Source: Adineta vaga
Taxonomy: Eukaryota > Rotifera
Assembly: GCA_021613535.1 (NCBI GenBank)
Contig: CP075492.1
Coordinates: 3,658,001 to 3,722,000, forward strand
DNA length: 64,000 nucleotides
Reading direction: 5' to 3'
The notes below the pieces were generated by a model that did no database searches, was not told the DNA's origin, and was given only the letters and a program-made list of their open reading frames with translations. Below, in pieces: positions 43,672-54,932 of the stretch; within the stretch, counting starts at the first letter, position 1, and every line of letters starts with the position of its first letter. Position numbers and translations under genes: made by a program.

Positions 43672-44491
43672 TCACTCTATCAAGATAAAAAAGCTTTCTA
43701 TTTCTTCAGTGGGTGTATTTTTCTTGAATTTGACGTAGTTAAACTGAGGCACGACTTCTTCTGATGATACTGCGGTCACCCACCCGAGACACGAGCGGAG
43801 AGCATTTGTTTCTGGATTCTGACCGGTGCCAAGAAATCCAGCAATTAGCTGCATTGAAGTTCGACTACCATTATCATCTAAGAAGAACTCTGTCTGAGTG
43901 ATACTCTCCTCAAGAGCGTCGAAATTCAAAACGTAGATCATTCCCTACAAGTGAAAGAACCAGTAATTCGTCTTTTAGACATTAGTAACATATAATAAAA
44001 TGCATACATGCTTTAGGTCATGGTATTCATGGCAAGCTTTTACATAATGGCCATTGGAATCCATTTCGTACTAGAATAGAATATTTTTTGCTATAAATAT
44101 ATCTCGAAAGAAATGTAAAATCTACGAAACTATTTTTCATTCAGAATGTTCTGTCAAGGTCTGTACGCACAAGAATTGAAGTCTTACCGAAACAAAAGTT
44201 GCCAACCATCCCAGTAGGTGAACCACGAAGTGTTACTTGTGGAACTACATGAGAGAATTACTTTTAATATCATCATACTTAGTTTCTAGTTGATCTCACA
44301 GACTATATAAAATACTTACTTCCACATGTCATACTGAATCCATATTCATAGTATGATTTGACACAATCTATCATAGTACAGTCGAAGACAACTCCTTCAA
44401 TATTAGTCGTATTTGAAAATCTTTTGGTTATCAATGTCGTCCAATCCATTTTCATATCCTCTTTAATCATTTGACACATGTGATGAACAGC

Positions 44492-44520
44492 CCCATGTAA
44501 AAATAAAAAGACGTTTAACG
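44492..44520 (+). repeat. Left terminal inverted repeat
   Basis: Starts CCCATGTAAAAAT; the first 13 bases and the TTTAACG at positions 23-29 match the right end. Confidence 0.8.
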
Positions 44521-44701
44521 GACCTGTTTTCAAATCTAACGCCGAAAACGGCGTTAAACAACAGTTTAACGACGTTACACGAACGTTCTCTCGTGTGCTT
44601 TCGTTATTTCCTGCTATTCCGTAAAAATGCGTTGGCTTTTTCACGAAATTTTAAGCGTTGGTGGTCTTCTAACGACAATTCACTGGTTACATATGACAAA
44701 A

Positions 44702-44930
44702 CGCTTCTATAACTTTAACGTGTGAAATATTTTAACGCGTTTTATTGAATGAATTCGATTTTAATGGTACAAATTCATTATTTATAGTTAAATATTTCAC
44801 TAACTTTAACGGATGAGATATCTTAACGCGTTTTATTGAATGAATTCGATTTTAATGGTACAAATTCATTATTTATAGTTAAATATTTCACTAACTTTAA
44901 CGGATGAGATATTTTAACGTGTTTTATTGA
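44702..44930. repeat. Left subterminal tandem repeat, 91-bp period
   Basis: AACTTTAACG recurs at 44711, 44802 and 44893; the units also contain TTTTAACGCGTTTTATTGAA. About 2.4 copies. Probable binding sites for the element's own DNA-binding protein (inference from CACTA biology). Confidence 0.8.
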
Positions 44931-45112
44931 AAAATGTAATAATATAGGATTTTAGTATGTTGTTAGAGACGAAAAAATTATTTCTTTTGTCGTGTTGGTA
45001 TTTATTGTATTTTATTGGTATACGTTATGAATACGTTCAGTTCTATTAGAAGAATTTATGTTTGTAAGCTATAGATTTATTTCATCAATGGATAAAGAGA
45101 ATACCACATATA

Positions 45113-48089
45113 CTATGAACCTTCTTCAAGATTTGGATATCGAAAAAATATAACTTTGTTTGATCTTTGTTTCCAATAAACACATTTCTCAATGATATTA
45201 GTTGGAGAGATATAATAGTAATTTTTGTTATTTTCTAAAACACCTTCTTGAACCGATGGCAAGTCTATGCTATGACCTGTTACAGATACACTAAAAACAT
45301 TTCCGTTGGAAAGTGGCCAAAGTTCAAGTAAAATTTCATTATCTTCATCGCAAAAGATAGAGTTAATTAAACCAAAATGATGTTCATTTTCCACCTTGAA
45401 TAAAACGGCGGAGTCATCTGCTAATTTCGATTTGGAATAATGTAACGATGTAAAGCGGATATGACCAATTTTACATGTTGAGAAAAACTGCAAGTTTCGA
45501 TTTGAAAAGATATTACATATTCTGTCAACGGATGCTAAACGATGCATTGTACGAATTTGATTGGAAGTAGAGGCATGATAACCATAACCAGATATCATTT
45601 TTTCAACATAATTTTTAAGTTTGACGTCTATTGTCGAATCATGGAGATGTACACATGCATATCTAAACATATTTAAATTGCCAATCATCTCAATTTCTTC
45701 ACGACGAGTTGATTTGATTGTACGCATAATCATGCCTAAATCTCAATACAAAACAGTCAAATATTTATAAAACTAATGAATATCACCTAATATATTTTCG
45801 AAGTGAAATGTTGAATATGAAGTTAATGGACCATAGTCAATAACAGTTTGTCCAATATGAACAAGAGAATGAACGACCTGCTGATTATGTCGAATACCAT
45901 ATAATTTTGGAAAATCGATAAGAAATTCACGAAGAAGGATTCTAATATCATAAGTCATTGCCAGTGTTACTTCTCGAAATTCAGAAAGATGAACAGCGAC
46001 AACTAATTTTATAAAGTGATTGTAATATTTGGATTTAAGAATATTTTTAAATACTACAAAACCAAACAAGAGGATCATTCTTAATTCGCTGGCTTTCAAT
46101 TTTTTAAATTTGGTAAGTGAACGAGGACGTCGACTTGTTGTTGAAGGGAAACGAAATTCTTGAAGCAAAGAAGATAAATGATGAAGATGAGTATAACAAG
46201 ACCAATCTTTTTTTCGATAATTGGGTTCTAGCCACAGGCATAAAAGCTTACGCTTTAATAAGAAGCAATTATATATTATAGGAAGCCGTTATGAATACAA
46301 CTTACAAATCCACCTCGGTACACATTGTGAAGATTATCAGAGACAAAACTAGATCCGACATCAAAGTATTTCAGTTGACGAAGTGGACAAGGACCAAGGA
46401 TTCCATGTTCAGATTCTTTATATTTTATAAGTTCTTTCTTGAATTTTCTTTTATCGGAACGATTTAATAGATTAGAACTCTTTCTTGCAATTTTGGCATC
46501 ATTCGATAGCTTTATCATAAGAAGATGATCATATCGATTATTTGATCTTAAATTTGGTTGATTTAATGAATTATCAATTGGAAAACAATTGACAGAATTG
46601 GTAGAATCGTAAGAAGCTTTTACAGTTTGTCCTAATTAGTAATTATAAAATGAAAAATGCTTCAATACAAAGAAATATCTACCGCGGATTTCACAGCGAC
46701 CGCATCCATATAGTGCTATTGGCTCGGGTAAATTCTGTGTTAATGATTGAGCAGGCTTATCCATACACGCACATATTAAAAATACTTTTAAAGTTTGTGT
46801 AATATAAGTCTGATTTGAACGACGTTCAAAAGTAACTCCCTTTTCCAACTGTTTAAGTTGGTCAACAACTGATTGAAGAAAAGCTGACATTTCGGATCTT
46901 TTTGGTTTGCTGGGACCTGGCCATATGCCACCGAGTATTATGTTCTGAAAACAAAATCTTTTTCTACGATTAATTTCGTTTACTACGAAAGTCATTGGCC
47001 AAATAGATTTTTCTGAACTGTTAAAGGGTTGTATACCATCTGTACTCATGGTTAGTGTAAGAAATGGTTCAGTTTCTTCACGTAGAATTTCATTATAAGA
47101 ATTTCCATGTACTACATCTTTCATTGGAAACATAGAACGACGTGTATGTTTTGTGCACATTGGTAAGACTAAATCATCTGTCGTAGCTAATATTAAAGAA
47201 AGTTGCTCAAGTATATCAAACGTGTAAAAATAATTAGGTATTGTGGCAGGAGGTGCAAATAACCATCTACAATTATCATTTGAGCACGTGAACATATCAT
47301 TAGAAGCGGTTTTACAAGTTGGACATATCCATTTTTGATTTCGACAAAGCGGTACAACGATTGAATCATTAAACGCTTGCTTGATTTGAAACCAACTGCG
47401 AGGAGCATTTGGTACTTTAAGGAGATTCAATAATAAACATATGTCATTAACACAAACAGCAGATAAAGAATGCCGAGTTTTAATTGAAATCAAAGCTGCA
47501 GCAATATCGATTTTTTCTATTGACCGTATAAATGCTTCTGAATGAGTTGTGGACCTGAAAAGTTATTGCAAAAGAACTATGCAGCTAGCTTGATCAATAC
47601 GATTTTTCTAATAAACTTTTTATTTCCATAGAAAAAAAGCCTATTTTTATTCAGTCATAAAAAATCAAGATTGAAAACTTATGTAATAAAGAGCATCATT
47701 GAAATTTATTACATACGTATTTGATTCATCCTCAGATACAGCAGGTTCATCTACACTTTGAGATTTAAAACTTGCAGGTGAACAATCAGTAGAATGTAAC
47801 GATGATTCATTATTTAGAGAACCCAAAATATCATTAGATACATCATTTAATGAATCAAAATCATCATCAGTTAAATCATTAACATTGATAGCTATTGAAT
47901 CTCTTTTATCTCGACATAAATCTTCATTTATTCGTTCGCATTCATCCACTAAATTAAAAAAAATAGATTTAAGAAAACCTTAGCTTTAAACACACAGAAA
48001 CGTTCATTTGTATTCGCACGCATTGCCATCCATTGCCGATTTGTAAAAGCCTTTCGACCTAGCCTCCATGTAGCCATTTTCTTTGCCAT
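45113..48089 (-). CDS. Tnp2-like transposase (six exons, 868 aa)
   Basis: Exons 48089-48002, 47948-47717, 47554-46683, 46631-46306, 46252-45787 and 45735-45113; introns are 53, 162, 51, 53 and 51 nt and the frame closes exactly. The N-terminus is acidic and Ser-rich, then comes a zinc-binding region (WICPTCKTASNDMFTCSNDNC) and the catalytic core: STDGIQPFNSSEKSIWPMTFVV holds the first Asp, CMDKPAQ the second, then GCGRCEIRG and HGILGPCPLRQLKYFDV. These match the Tnp2 transposases of EnSpm/CACTA elements. It cuts and rejoins the element ends in the nucleus. No stop or frameshift was seen, so the protein may be functional. Confidence 0.82.
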
Positions 48090-48415
48090 TTTATGTCAAC
48101 GACCAAAACTATATGATTTTAAAGTTCAAAGGCAATTGAAATCAATATAACTATAATATGTAATAATACAGATGAAAATCTTACAAATACGCAAAAAAGT
48201 TGGTTTATATCAATTTATCACTTGTAAATCTTTATTAACTTTTTTATTAGTCTAGATACTTTGAAATAAAAATGAAATAGTATGGAGAAATAGAAGATAA
48301 ATCGAATCAGGAGAGTATGACTACATATATAAAAAAACATAGAATAACCATTGAACATAAAATTGATTTAACCAGCAAATAATACAACTAAATTATTTAT
48401 AACAATATGGTATCT

Positions 48416-49957
48416 TCACTGATTATTTAAACAAATGTTTTCTTTATCACTAGTATTTGTTTTTTTTCTATTTGTCATAGGTTTTAAAACATCAGTTGTT
48501 GATTGAGTAGAAGATTTTTTTTCAGGTTTTTCCTTCTGTTGACTTTTAGCACTTCGAAAAACGTTATTGATACTTTCATTGATTTGTCCTCCTGTAAGAC
48601 CTTCCATGCCGTGATAAATATCGATAATATCTAAAGTATCAATATGCTATTAGTGCACTGAATAGACAAGAGGAATAAGATTACCATGAATAGCTTGTCG
48701 AAAATTAGCTTCAATATCATCTGACGTAACATCTGCTCGAGTATTCGGTGGATAAAACGCACGAACGATAGACCGAGCTGTTTTAGTTCCATTAGGCTTT
48801 TGCCATTTTTTCAAACTCTCTTCATCCACATTTAAAATTGAACAAGCATGAGCTAACTTATCTCCACGTCCTTCAGCAGCTTCACCACCAGAAGAAAAGA
48901 GCTCACCCATGCGTATAAAAAATCGTATAATAGCCGGATCAGTAGGACGAGCTGAAATAGATAAATAAATAAAAATATTTATGAAAAATTAACGTACGCA
49001 TCCATTCTGTGCGAAATTTCTCGATTTGTCTTTTTAAACGAATAATTTCAGCTTCAAGTTCTTGAAGACGAGCTAATGAGATTATTGATCGTTTTGATGG
49101 TGGTGGTAGTGGGTCTGTTTCATCATCAGAAAGAGCACGTTTACGAGATAACCGGATCGATGTTTGTTCTAAATGGTTTAACTAACAATAGATTAAGACC
49201 ATCGTTTAAAAATTTTATTAATACAACCTTCATCATCATCGTCATCGTTATTTGAAGATATTTCTTTCGATTTTTTTACTTGATTTTTGTTCTTCTCGTT
49301 TCTGATTTTCATTTTTTGAGATGAAGTAGATTCTAATTCATGAGCATCATCTTAAAAAACGCAAGTTGAATAGATGAAAGATGTTCATAGTAATACAACC
49401 TTCATTTTCATCATTATCATTCGAAGGTGTTTCTTTCGATTTTTTCACTTGATTTTTGTTCTTTTCCTGTCGGATTCTTATTTGTTGTGATGATGTAGAT
49501 TCTGATTCATGAACATCATCTAAAAAAACGCAAGTTGAATAGATCAGGGATGTGCATAGTAATACAACTTTCTTCTTCTTCGACTATTTGTAAACGATCA
49601 TCATCAGATTCAGACGATTCTTCATCATCATCATCATCATCTGATTCAGCTTCTTCAACTTTTTTCGTTTGCTTTTTGTTGAACAATTTCATTTGTTGTT
49701 CGCAGAGTTGTACAGATCCTAGAAGAAAAGACATGATACTTGATACTGTACTATGACTCTGACTTACCAATAACTAAAATTGTTCCTCGAAGAATTTTTT
49801 CTCTTGTTTTGCTCGATAGTTTATATCCAACATGAGAACCAACTTTTAGTTTAGCTTTATCAATAGTTGTCACCAACTGATGCCATTCAGCAACAATACA
49901 TTCACCAGAAGTAATGCGCAATAAACAAGCATCAAACCTTTTCACTTTTTTAGACAT
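48416..49957 (-). CDS. BEN-domain DNA-binding protein of the transposon (seven exons, 411 aa)
   Basis: Exons 49957-49768, 49718-49569, 49519-49400, 49350-49228, 49168-48998, 48951-48685 and 48630-48416; introns about 49-59 nt and all in phase 1. The N-terminus (MSKKVKRFDACLLRI...VGYKLSSK) is small and beta-rich. The middle is highly acidic (a long Asp/Glu/Ser stretch) with two duplicated exons (HESESTSSQQIRIRQEKNKNQ). A coiled coil (LARLQELEAEIIRLKRQIEKF) precedes a C-terminal BEN-like domain (LAHACSILNVDEESLKKWQ...ARSIVRAFYPP...ANFRQAIHGN). BEN domains bind DNA, so this is the likely counterpart of TnpA: binding the subterminal repeats and bringing the ends together (inference). Confidence 0.78.
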
Positions 49958-50611
49958 GAAAAATAATTAGGTATAGTTTATTATTTATCTATAAAAATCT
50001 GATTAACAAAATATAGTACAAGACGATGCAATACATTAACGTTATAAATCTAAAAGATAACATAAACATCAAAATGTAGCAGTTGATAAATTTCGAACAA
50101 TAAAAGAATATATAGTAAAGCTAAATGTTATTGTTTTTATTGGTGAAATATAAAATATCCAAAACCGCTAGTTTTCTTGTTTCTTTCCTTTGTAATAATA
50201 CATTCTCATTCGTGTAACAATAGAACGTATCAGAAAAGATTTGTAGATGGCATGTATATCTGCCCGTTACAAATATTCATTGCTGATGTTATAGCTCAAG
50301 TTTTTCAACATAATTCACTTTCTGAAACATATTATTCATGTAGAATAAGCACGAATTATTCCATAAAATTGTAGTCTGTTCTATGTTATTTTTGTAGTCA
50401 AATGATGAATCGTAGAACGATAACCTATAGATACTTAGTTCTCAAGTGCAAGTTCAAATCGTATATGAAGAAAATGATATCTTTCAATATTCAATAGTTT
50501 CTTATCTTTCTTATATAAACTTTGTTTATCGAAATTTGAATTGTAAACGCAATGATAGTAATTGAACATATTTATTTCCAAATTCTATTAGGTTTTTTTG
50601 GTCCAATTACA

Positions 50612-50841
50612 ATAGAAGATCAAGTGATCAGGTAAAAATCATATTATTGAAATTAATAAATTATCTTTTCTTTTATTTAGATTATGTCCCAACAAAAGAT
50701 CAAGTGATCAGGTAAAAATCATATTATTGAAATTAATAAATTATCTTTTCTTTTATTTAGATTATGTCCCAACAAAAGATCAAGTGATCAGGTAAAAATC
50801 ATATTATTGAAATTAATAAATTATCTTTTCTTTTATTTAGC
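50612..50841 (+). repeat. 80-bp tandem repeat made of mini-exon plus intron units
   Basis: AAGATCAAGTGATCAG recurs at 50617, 50697 and 50777. Each unit consists of a 31-nt segment ending in CAG and a 49-nt segment beginning GTAAAAATC with a pyrimidine-rich tract and TTTATTTAG end, i.e. a perfect GT-AG intron (50632-50680, 50712-50760, 50792-50840). Plus-strand orientation, opposite to the two transposon genes. Confidence 0.75.
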
Positions 50842-50939
50842 TAATTGATTCGCTGAAGTTTCAGGTGGTTAAAAAAATTGTGCTATAAAACTTGATTAGA
50901 CGCCGAAAAGTTTTAGCAGAATAGATGTAATCTTGAGGC

Positions 50940-51260
50940 GTGAGAAAGCGTTAAAAGAGCGGTAATTTAATACATTTTTTGGCGTTAAATCTCATAAAAC
51001 GCGTTAAAGTGTGTTAAATAAGTAAGAATCTAGTCCCAGATATTGTTCTATTTGTGACCATGAAACAGCGTTAAAAACTCTGGATGTAACGCGTTTGTTG
51101 GCGTTATATCTCATAAAACGCGTTAAAATGCGTTAAATAGGTTAGAATTTGATCCCAGATATTGTTTGGTTTATGATCATGAAACAGCGGTAAAAAGTCT
51201 TGATCTAACGCGTTTGTTGGCATTAAGTGGTAAAAAGCGCGTTAAACATCGTTATTTTTG
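50940..51260. repeat. Right subterminal tandem repeat, 119-bp period
   Basis: GGCGTTAAATCTCATAAAACGCG-type blocks start at 50981, 51100 and 51219; units share GCGTTAAA motifs, TCCCAGATATTGTT and ATGAAACAGCG. About 2.5 copies. Same core motif as the left subterminal repeats. Confidence 0.78.
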
Positions 51261-51350
51261 GTGTTTTTAACGCGTTTTTAGGGTCAAAAAGGTAACATGT
51301 TTTTTTGTGAAATCGTTAAATTTTTAACAGTTTTTCACGTCACAAGATGT

Positions 51351-51379
51351 CGTTAAATTCTCAAAAATTTTTACATGGG
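51351..51379 (-). repeat. Right terminal inverted repeat
   Basis: Reverse complement begins CCCATGTAAAAAT and carries TTTAACG at positions 23-29, as at the left end. Confidence 0.8.
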
Positions 51380-51845
51380 AGCTTCTGGCCAATCAATGGC
51401 TGCAATAGATTTATTTCCGCATGCCGGTCGATTTAAATCTGAGATGCGAAAAATATCTACAGGTAATATTAGCGTCTTCTTATTTTCGTGTGTAACAAGA
51501 AGATGACGAAACTTCTCGGCATTCTCATTCAAATGAATACTGATACCTTGAGTAATCGCTACCCAGAAGTCTTCAACAGATAATTCAAGCGGATAATGAT
51601 CGCAATATGCCTTGAAAATCGTGGCTACAAAAGCATTTTTAACACGATGAGCAATATCCTTAATCATTGGGTAATTTGTTTGTCCATTCTCAAAAAGAAA
51701 GGATTTACTTTCTCTTGCTATTTGATTTATCTACCCAATGATTCAGATCTTCGGATGTGAAAGCCCTTGATTGAGTATGTTGTGTTTTACAGGGAATGAT
51801 GTTTTCTGTTACACAGAACGTGATAGTGGCTGGAGCAGTAGTCAT

Positions 51846-52110
51846 ATGTCGTTCTACAATAAGAAGCAATAGCATGAGTAAAAAGACTATCTGGCAAGAT
51901 AATAAGCACTAACTGCACACTTTTCATCCTCTCATTTCTTCTTCATCTATAGAATATGATTAGCACAATCAAGTGTCGCTATATTTATCGAGGGTGACGT
52001 TTATTGAACTCAATGTGTAGAATATTAGCACAAAACAAAAAGCTCCTGATACATATATCGTGTTATTGTGCTAAAATTTCAGCCCTAACATGTATGATAA
52101 TTGTTATTTG
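51846..52110. other. Promoter side of the DUF4419 gene, no other gene
   Basis: About 265 bp upstream of the DUF4419 start and downstream of the next minus-strand ORF. No clear element. Confidence 0.35.
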
Positions 52111-52440
52111 TCATAATGCGGGTTGCGTACTCGATGTGTGTTCGTCGATAACTATTTTGTCTTCAGACTTGTATACATTCATCTCCTTCTTATTCAACGA
52201 TTGAGTATTCAATGTTTCTTTGTCTTCAATAACAGAACGATTTGTCGATTCGCTGACCAGTGGAGATGTCGGCAATGATATCACTTGATGAGCTCCACCA
52301 GAATTTCGACGAGTACATGACGGTCTCACCGTTCGAAGGAATGATCTGCCGAATCGACGTAAAGATCGTCGAATTCTCCAAGTCGTTGAATTATCCCACG
52401 TTGGAAGTCTGGCTCGTAGTGTTTTGCCATTATCTCCCAT
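52111..52440 (-). CDS. Hypothetical basic protein (109 aa)
   Basis: Single-exon ORF from the ATG at 52438-52440. The first 45 residues are Arg/Trp-rich (LRARLPTWDNSTTWRIRRSLRRFGRSF), the rest polar and Ser/Thr-rich. A TATA-like ATATAT lies about 70 nt upstream (near 52512). Base composition is slightly less AT-rich than the flanks, which supports coding. No domain recognised; it might be the first exon of a longer gene. Confidence 0.42.
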   Translation of the reverse strand: MGDNGKTLRARLPTWDNSTTWRIRRSLRRFGRSFLRTVRPSCTRRNSGGAHQVISLPTSPLVSESTNRSVIEDKETLNTQSLNKKEMNVYKSEDKIVIDEHTSSTQPAL

Positions 52441-53697
52441 ATTTATCGTCTTATTCTAGAAGGACTACAATTCAAAGATAGACACAAGAAATACTGGCGA
52501 AGGTAGAAAACATATATACTCACACTGCTTATAAATGTAACTGATGATGAAAATGAAACAAAATTTATGCACGAATAAAAATCAGAAAAATTCATTTCAA
52601 TGGCTTCAAAGTTGCTCTTTTTATGTCATCTCTTTGCTACAATGTTATTGAAGGGAAACGATTGTAACAACGTAAAGAGAGCCGTAACAACAACTACAAA
52701 ATGATTCATCAGCAGCAAAAAAAAACAGAAATCTGTCCTTGAGAAGTTTGATTTTGATGAAATATTTTTCAAGACATAGAAATAATTACGTGAACAAAAA
52801 AAGAATGATTTTATTTTGTTGAGTTTTAATAATATATTTCAATGCTATTGAGTAAAAAAATTTACAGATATACATGATCAGTACTCAGTCTCTTGTTAGT
52901 TGCTCGATGCCACCTTTATTTCAAGTTTCATCAATAAAAACTATTAGATAGAATCATTCCTTAGTGTATTATACATTTTTTAGTATACGAATCACTTGAT
53001 GAGGCTGTTGTAGTATTTATAATGATGATGTTGCCTCTATTTTAGAGAAATGGTTTATAATCTGTTAAATGTAATTTAAAAATGGAACACTTTTTTATTT
53101 CTAATATCTGACGATATCTTCTCTTGTCTTTGTGTTACTATGACGTTCATAATAACAACATTCTTTAACGCACAAAACCGTTGACGATGAGTATGATTGA
53201 CAAGATTACGATTATACCAAAGGGCGAGCATAGATGAACCAAGCAGCCACTAGGACTTTCGGTTTGTATATACTACAAGAGAATTGACATTCAGTTCAAG
53301 ATCAATTGAAGCAAATGATGAGAATAATTCCCAATCAATTTCACCTCTACAATCTTGCCAAAAACACCACAATCACTAATGCAAAATATTGATGAATGAA
53401 GAAATATTTCAAATATATTTAATATTGTTAGCTTTGAAATTGTTCAACTGAAATTATTACGACGATTTGACAGCGTAAATATAATTCTCTAAATCTGCGA
53501 TGAAAAATATCATAAATCTCGTATTGTTTTTTTTTCATTTTTGATGAACACAATAGAAACTGATCTGATACAAAGAACACATTCAATATTGATTCTTAAC
53601 TTGCGTCTTCTATTGAGTGGTATTATTCATTCCTTCTTGTCAACAGAATTAGGAATTTGATATTTCGTTCGATAAAATGCATTTCTATATTTTTTGA
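52441..53697. other. Gene-poor, no gene seen
   Basis: About 1.25 kb AT-rich with stops in every frame; presumably includes the promoter of the pentapeptide gene. Confidence 0.5.
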
Positions 53698-54932
53698 ATG
53701 GAACACGACATGTCTTCGATGAAACGATTAAAGAAAAGTTCTCATCATTTAAATCTCCTAAAAATATTACTGGCTGCATTACCAACGATTGTTTTCGGTG
53801 TATTTACAATCGTTTTTACTATACAACAAAATGCCTCTGCTAGAGCGACACGTGAACAAGATCAACGACAAGCTGATGAAACCAATCGACGTGTTATCTT
53901 CAAAGAATATATTGATGATATGAAAGAACTTCTTCTCGATGAAAATTTCAAGGAAAATTCATATAAATCTTTATTACATATGCGCGTTCAAACATTAACT
54001 GCTTTAAGAAATCTTGATGCCGATCGTAAACACGACATTATTCTTTTTCTTTACGAAAATCATTTAATTCGTCATGATAAATCACCTAATATTGAATTAC
54101 ATGGTGCAGATCTAACCGATGTAAAATTTGGCAAATCATCAATCGAAATTTGTGATCTAACAAATATTTCTTTACCAGGAATATCTGCTCAGAATATTCA
54201 ATTTGATGGTTGTCTTTTAACACAGGCACGTTTTAATAATGCACTGATGAGTAATGCGAAATTTCATTCTTGTCAATTGGCATATGTAAATTTTGTGAAA
54301 ACAAATTTAACTAATGCACAATTTTGTGATAATCAACTTTACTATGCAAATTTTACAAATGCTTTACTTACTCGAACATCGATTAAAGGTGGAGTTTTTC
54401 AAAATGTTGATTTAATCAATACAGATCTGTATAAAAGTGATATAAATGATCAATTATTATATCCATTGACAAATGGCGGTGTCATGCCGAATCGATTTTG
54501 CAATATGCGTTTTCCGAATGGATCATTTAGTAAGATATCGAATAGAAATTTAGTTGGTGCAGTTGATACACAAGTTCGTGTCGTAGTAAACTCATTTTTT
54601 TCTATCGGTTTTGTTCAATTTTGTTTTAGTGTCGAACAAACACAAATTTCACATGGCGAGATCTTCTTACTGATCGACCAATAAACATTCTTTCGAAAAA
54701 TTTATCTACTATTCACAATAGTTGCTTCTTTATGATTGATAAGAATCAAACGGCTGTTCATATTGTTGAAATTCATACATTTTCTCTTTTGATTGATCTT
54801 GAACAGGCAATATTTAATCTCTCGACATATCTTGGAGTTCAAAATCCGAATGTTAATGATGAAATAACGATGATAATACATTTTCTGCGAGATGAAGGAG
54901 GTTTCGATGCTACACATTCTGCTAAAAGTTAG
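53698..54932 (+). CDS. Membrane-anchored pentapeptide-repeat protein (two exons, 392 aa)
   Basis: Exon 1 53698-54573, intron 54574-54629 (56 nt), exon 2 54630-54932, phase 0. A single membrane helix at about residues 20-42 (ILLAALPTIVFGVFTIVFTI) follows a short basic cytoplasmic end. Residues about 135-250 are pentapeptide repeats of the A(D/N)LxX type (ADLTDVKFG, TNLTNAQFC, YANFTNALLT), which fold as a right-handed quadrilateral beta-helix. The C-terminal 120 residues, partly in exon 2 (NTNFTWRDLL...HIVEIHTFSLLIDLEQA), form a beta-rich domain typical of this bdelloid family. Without the intron the frame would end at 54684 in nonsense, which supports splicing. Role unknown; likely a surface or organelle-membrane protein. 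Confidence 0.8.

Larger units (their letters stand above)
44492..51379. mobile_element. EnSpm/CACTA-like DNA transposon with intact genes, 6,888 bp
   Basis: The ends are inverted copies of CCCATGTAAAAAT (13 bp identical), with TTTAACG again matching at positions 23-29 of both ends. AGC flanks the element on both sides (44489-44491 and 51380-51382), a 3-bp target duplication. Inside are subterminal tandem repeats, a Tnp2-like transposase and a BEN-domain protein, both on the minus strand and both with open frames when spliced. Two genes, 3-bp duplication and subterminal repeats fit EnSpm/CACTA; the terminal CCCATG does not match CACTA/CACTG, so it may be a divergent branch or a related Tnp2-bearing lineage. 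Confidence 0.85.
43672..51845 (-). pseudogene. DUF4419 protein gene, split by a 6.9-kb transposon
   Basis: The 5' half (51845 to 51380) begins MTTAPATITFCVTENIIP and, after a small frameshift near 51700-51715, reads HYPLELSVEDFWVAITQGISIHLNENAEKFRHLLV, the DUF4419 signature. It stops at the transposon border in WPEA. The 3' half resumes at 44491 with VHHMCQMIKEDMKMDWTTLI, then YEYGFSMTCGIPQVTLRGSP across an intron (44245-44319), and later exons at about 44080-44010 and 43950-43672 (YVLNFDALEESITQTEFFL; SCLGWVTA). Removing the element and one target copy joins the halves in frame. The 3' part also has an exon junction I could not phase near 44188. Function of DUF4419 proteins is unknown. Confidence 0.75.

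Noticed and set aside
49535-49756. Ser-rich plus-strand ORF of 73 codons
   Set aside because: It is the antisense of the Asp/Glu-rich exon of the BEN-domain gene.
50600-50860. CRISPR-like array
   Set aside because: The 80-bp units are identical repeats without unique spacers, and the units contain spliceosomal intron signals in a eukaryotic transposon.
44492-51379. Retroelement or virus-derived origin for the insertion
   Set aside because: No reverse transcriptase, integrase, capsid or LTR was seen; terminal inverted repeats, 3-bp duplication and Tnp2-like transposase indicate a DNA transposon.
54732-54932. Separate 66-codon gene after the pentapeptide protein
   Set aside because: The frame is the second exon of the pentapeptide gene once the 56-nt intron is removed.
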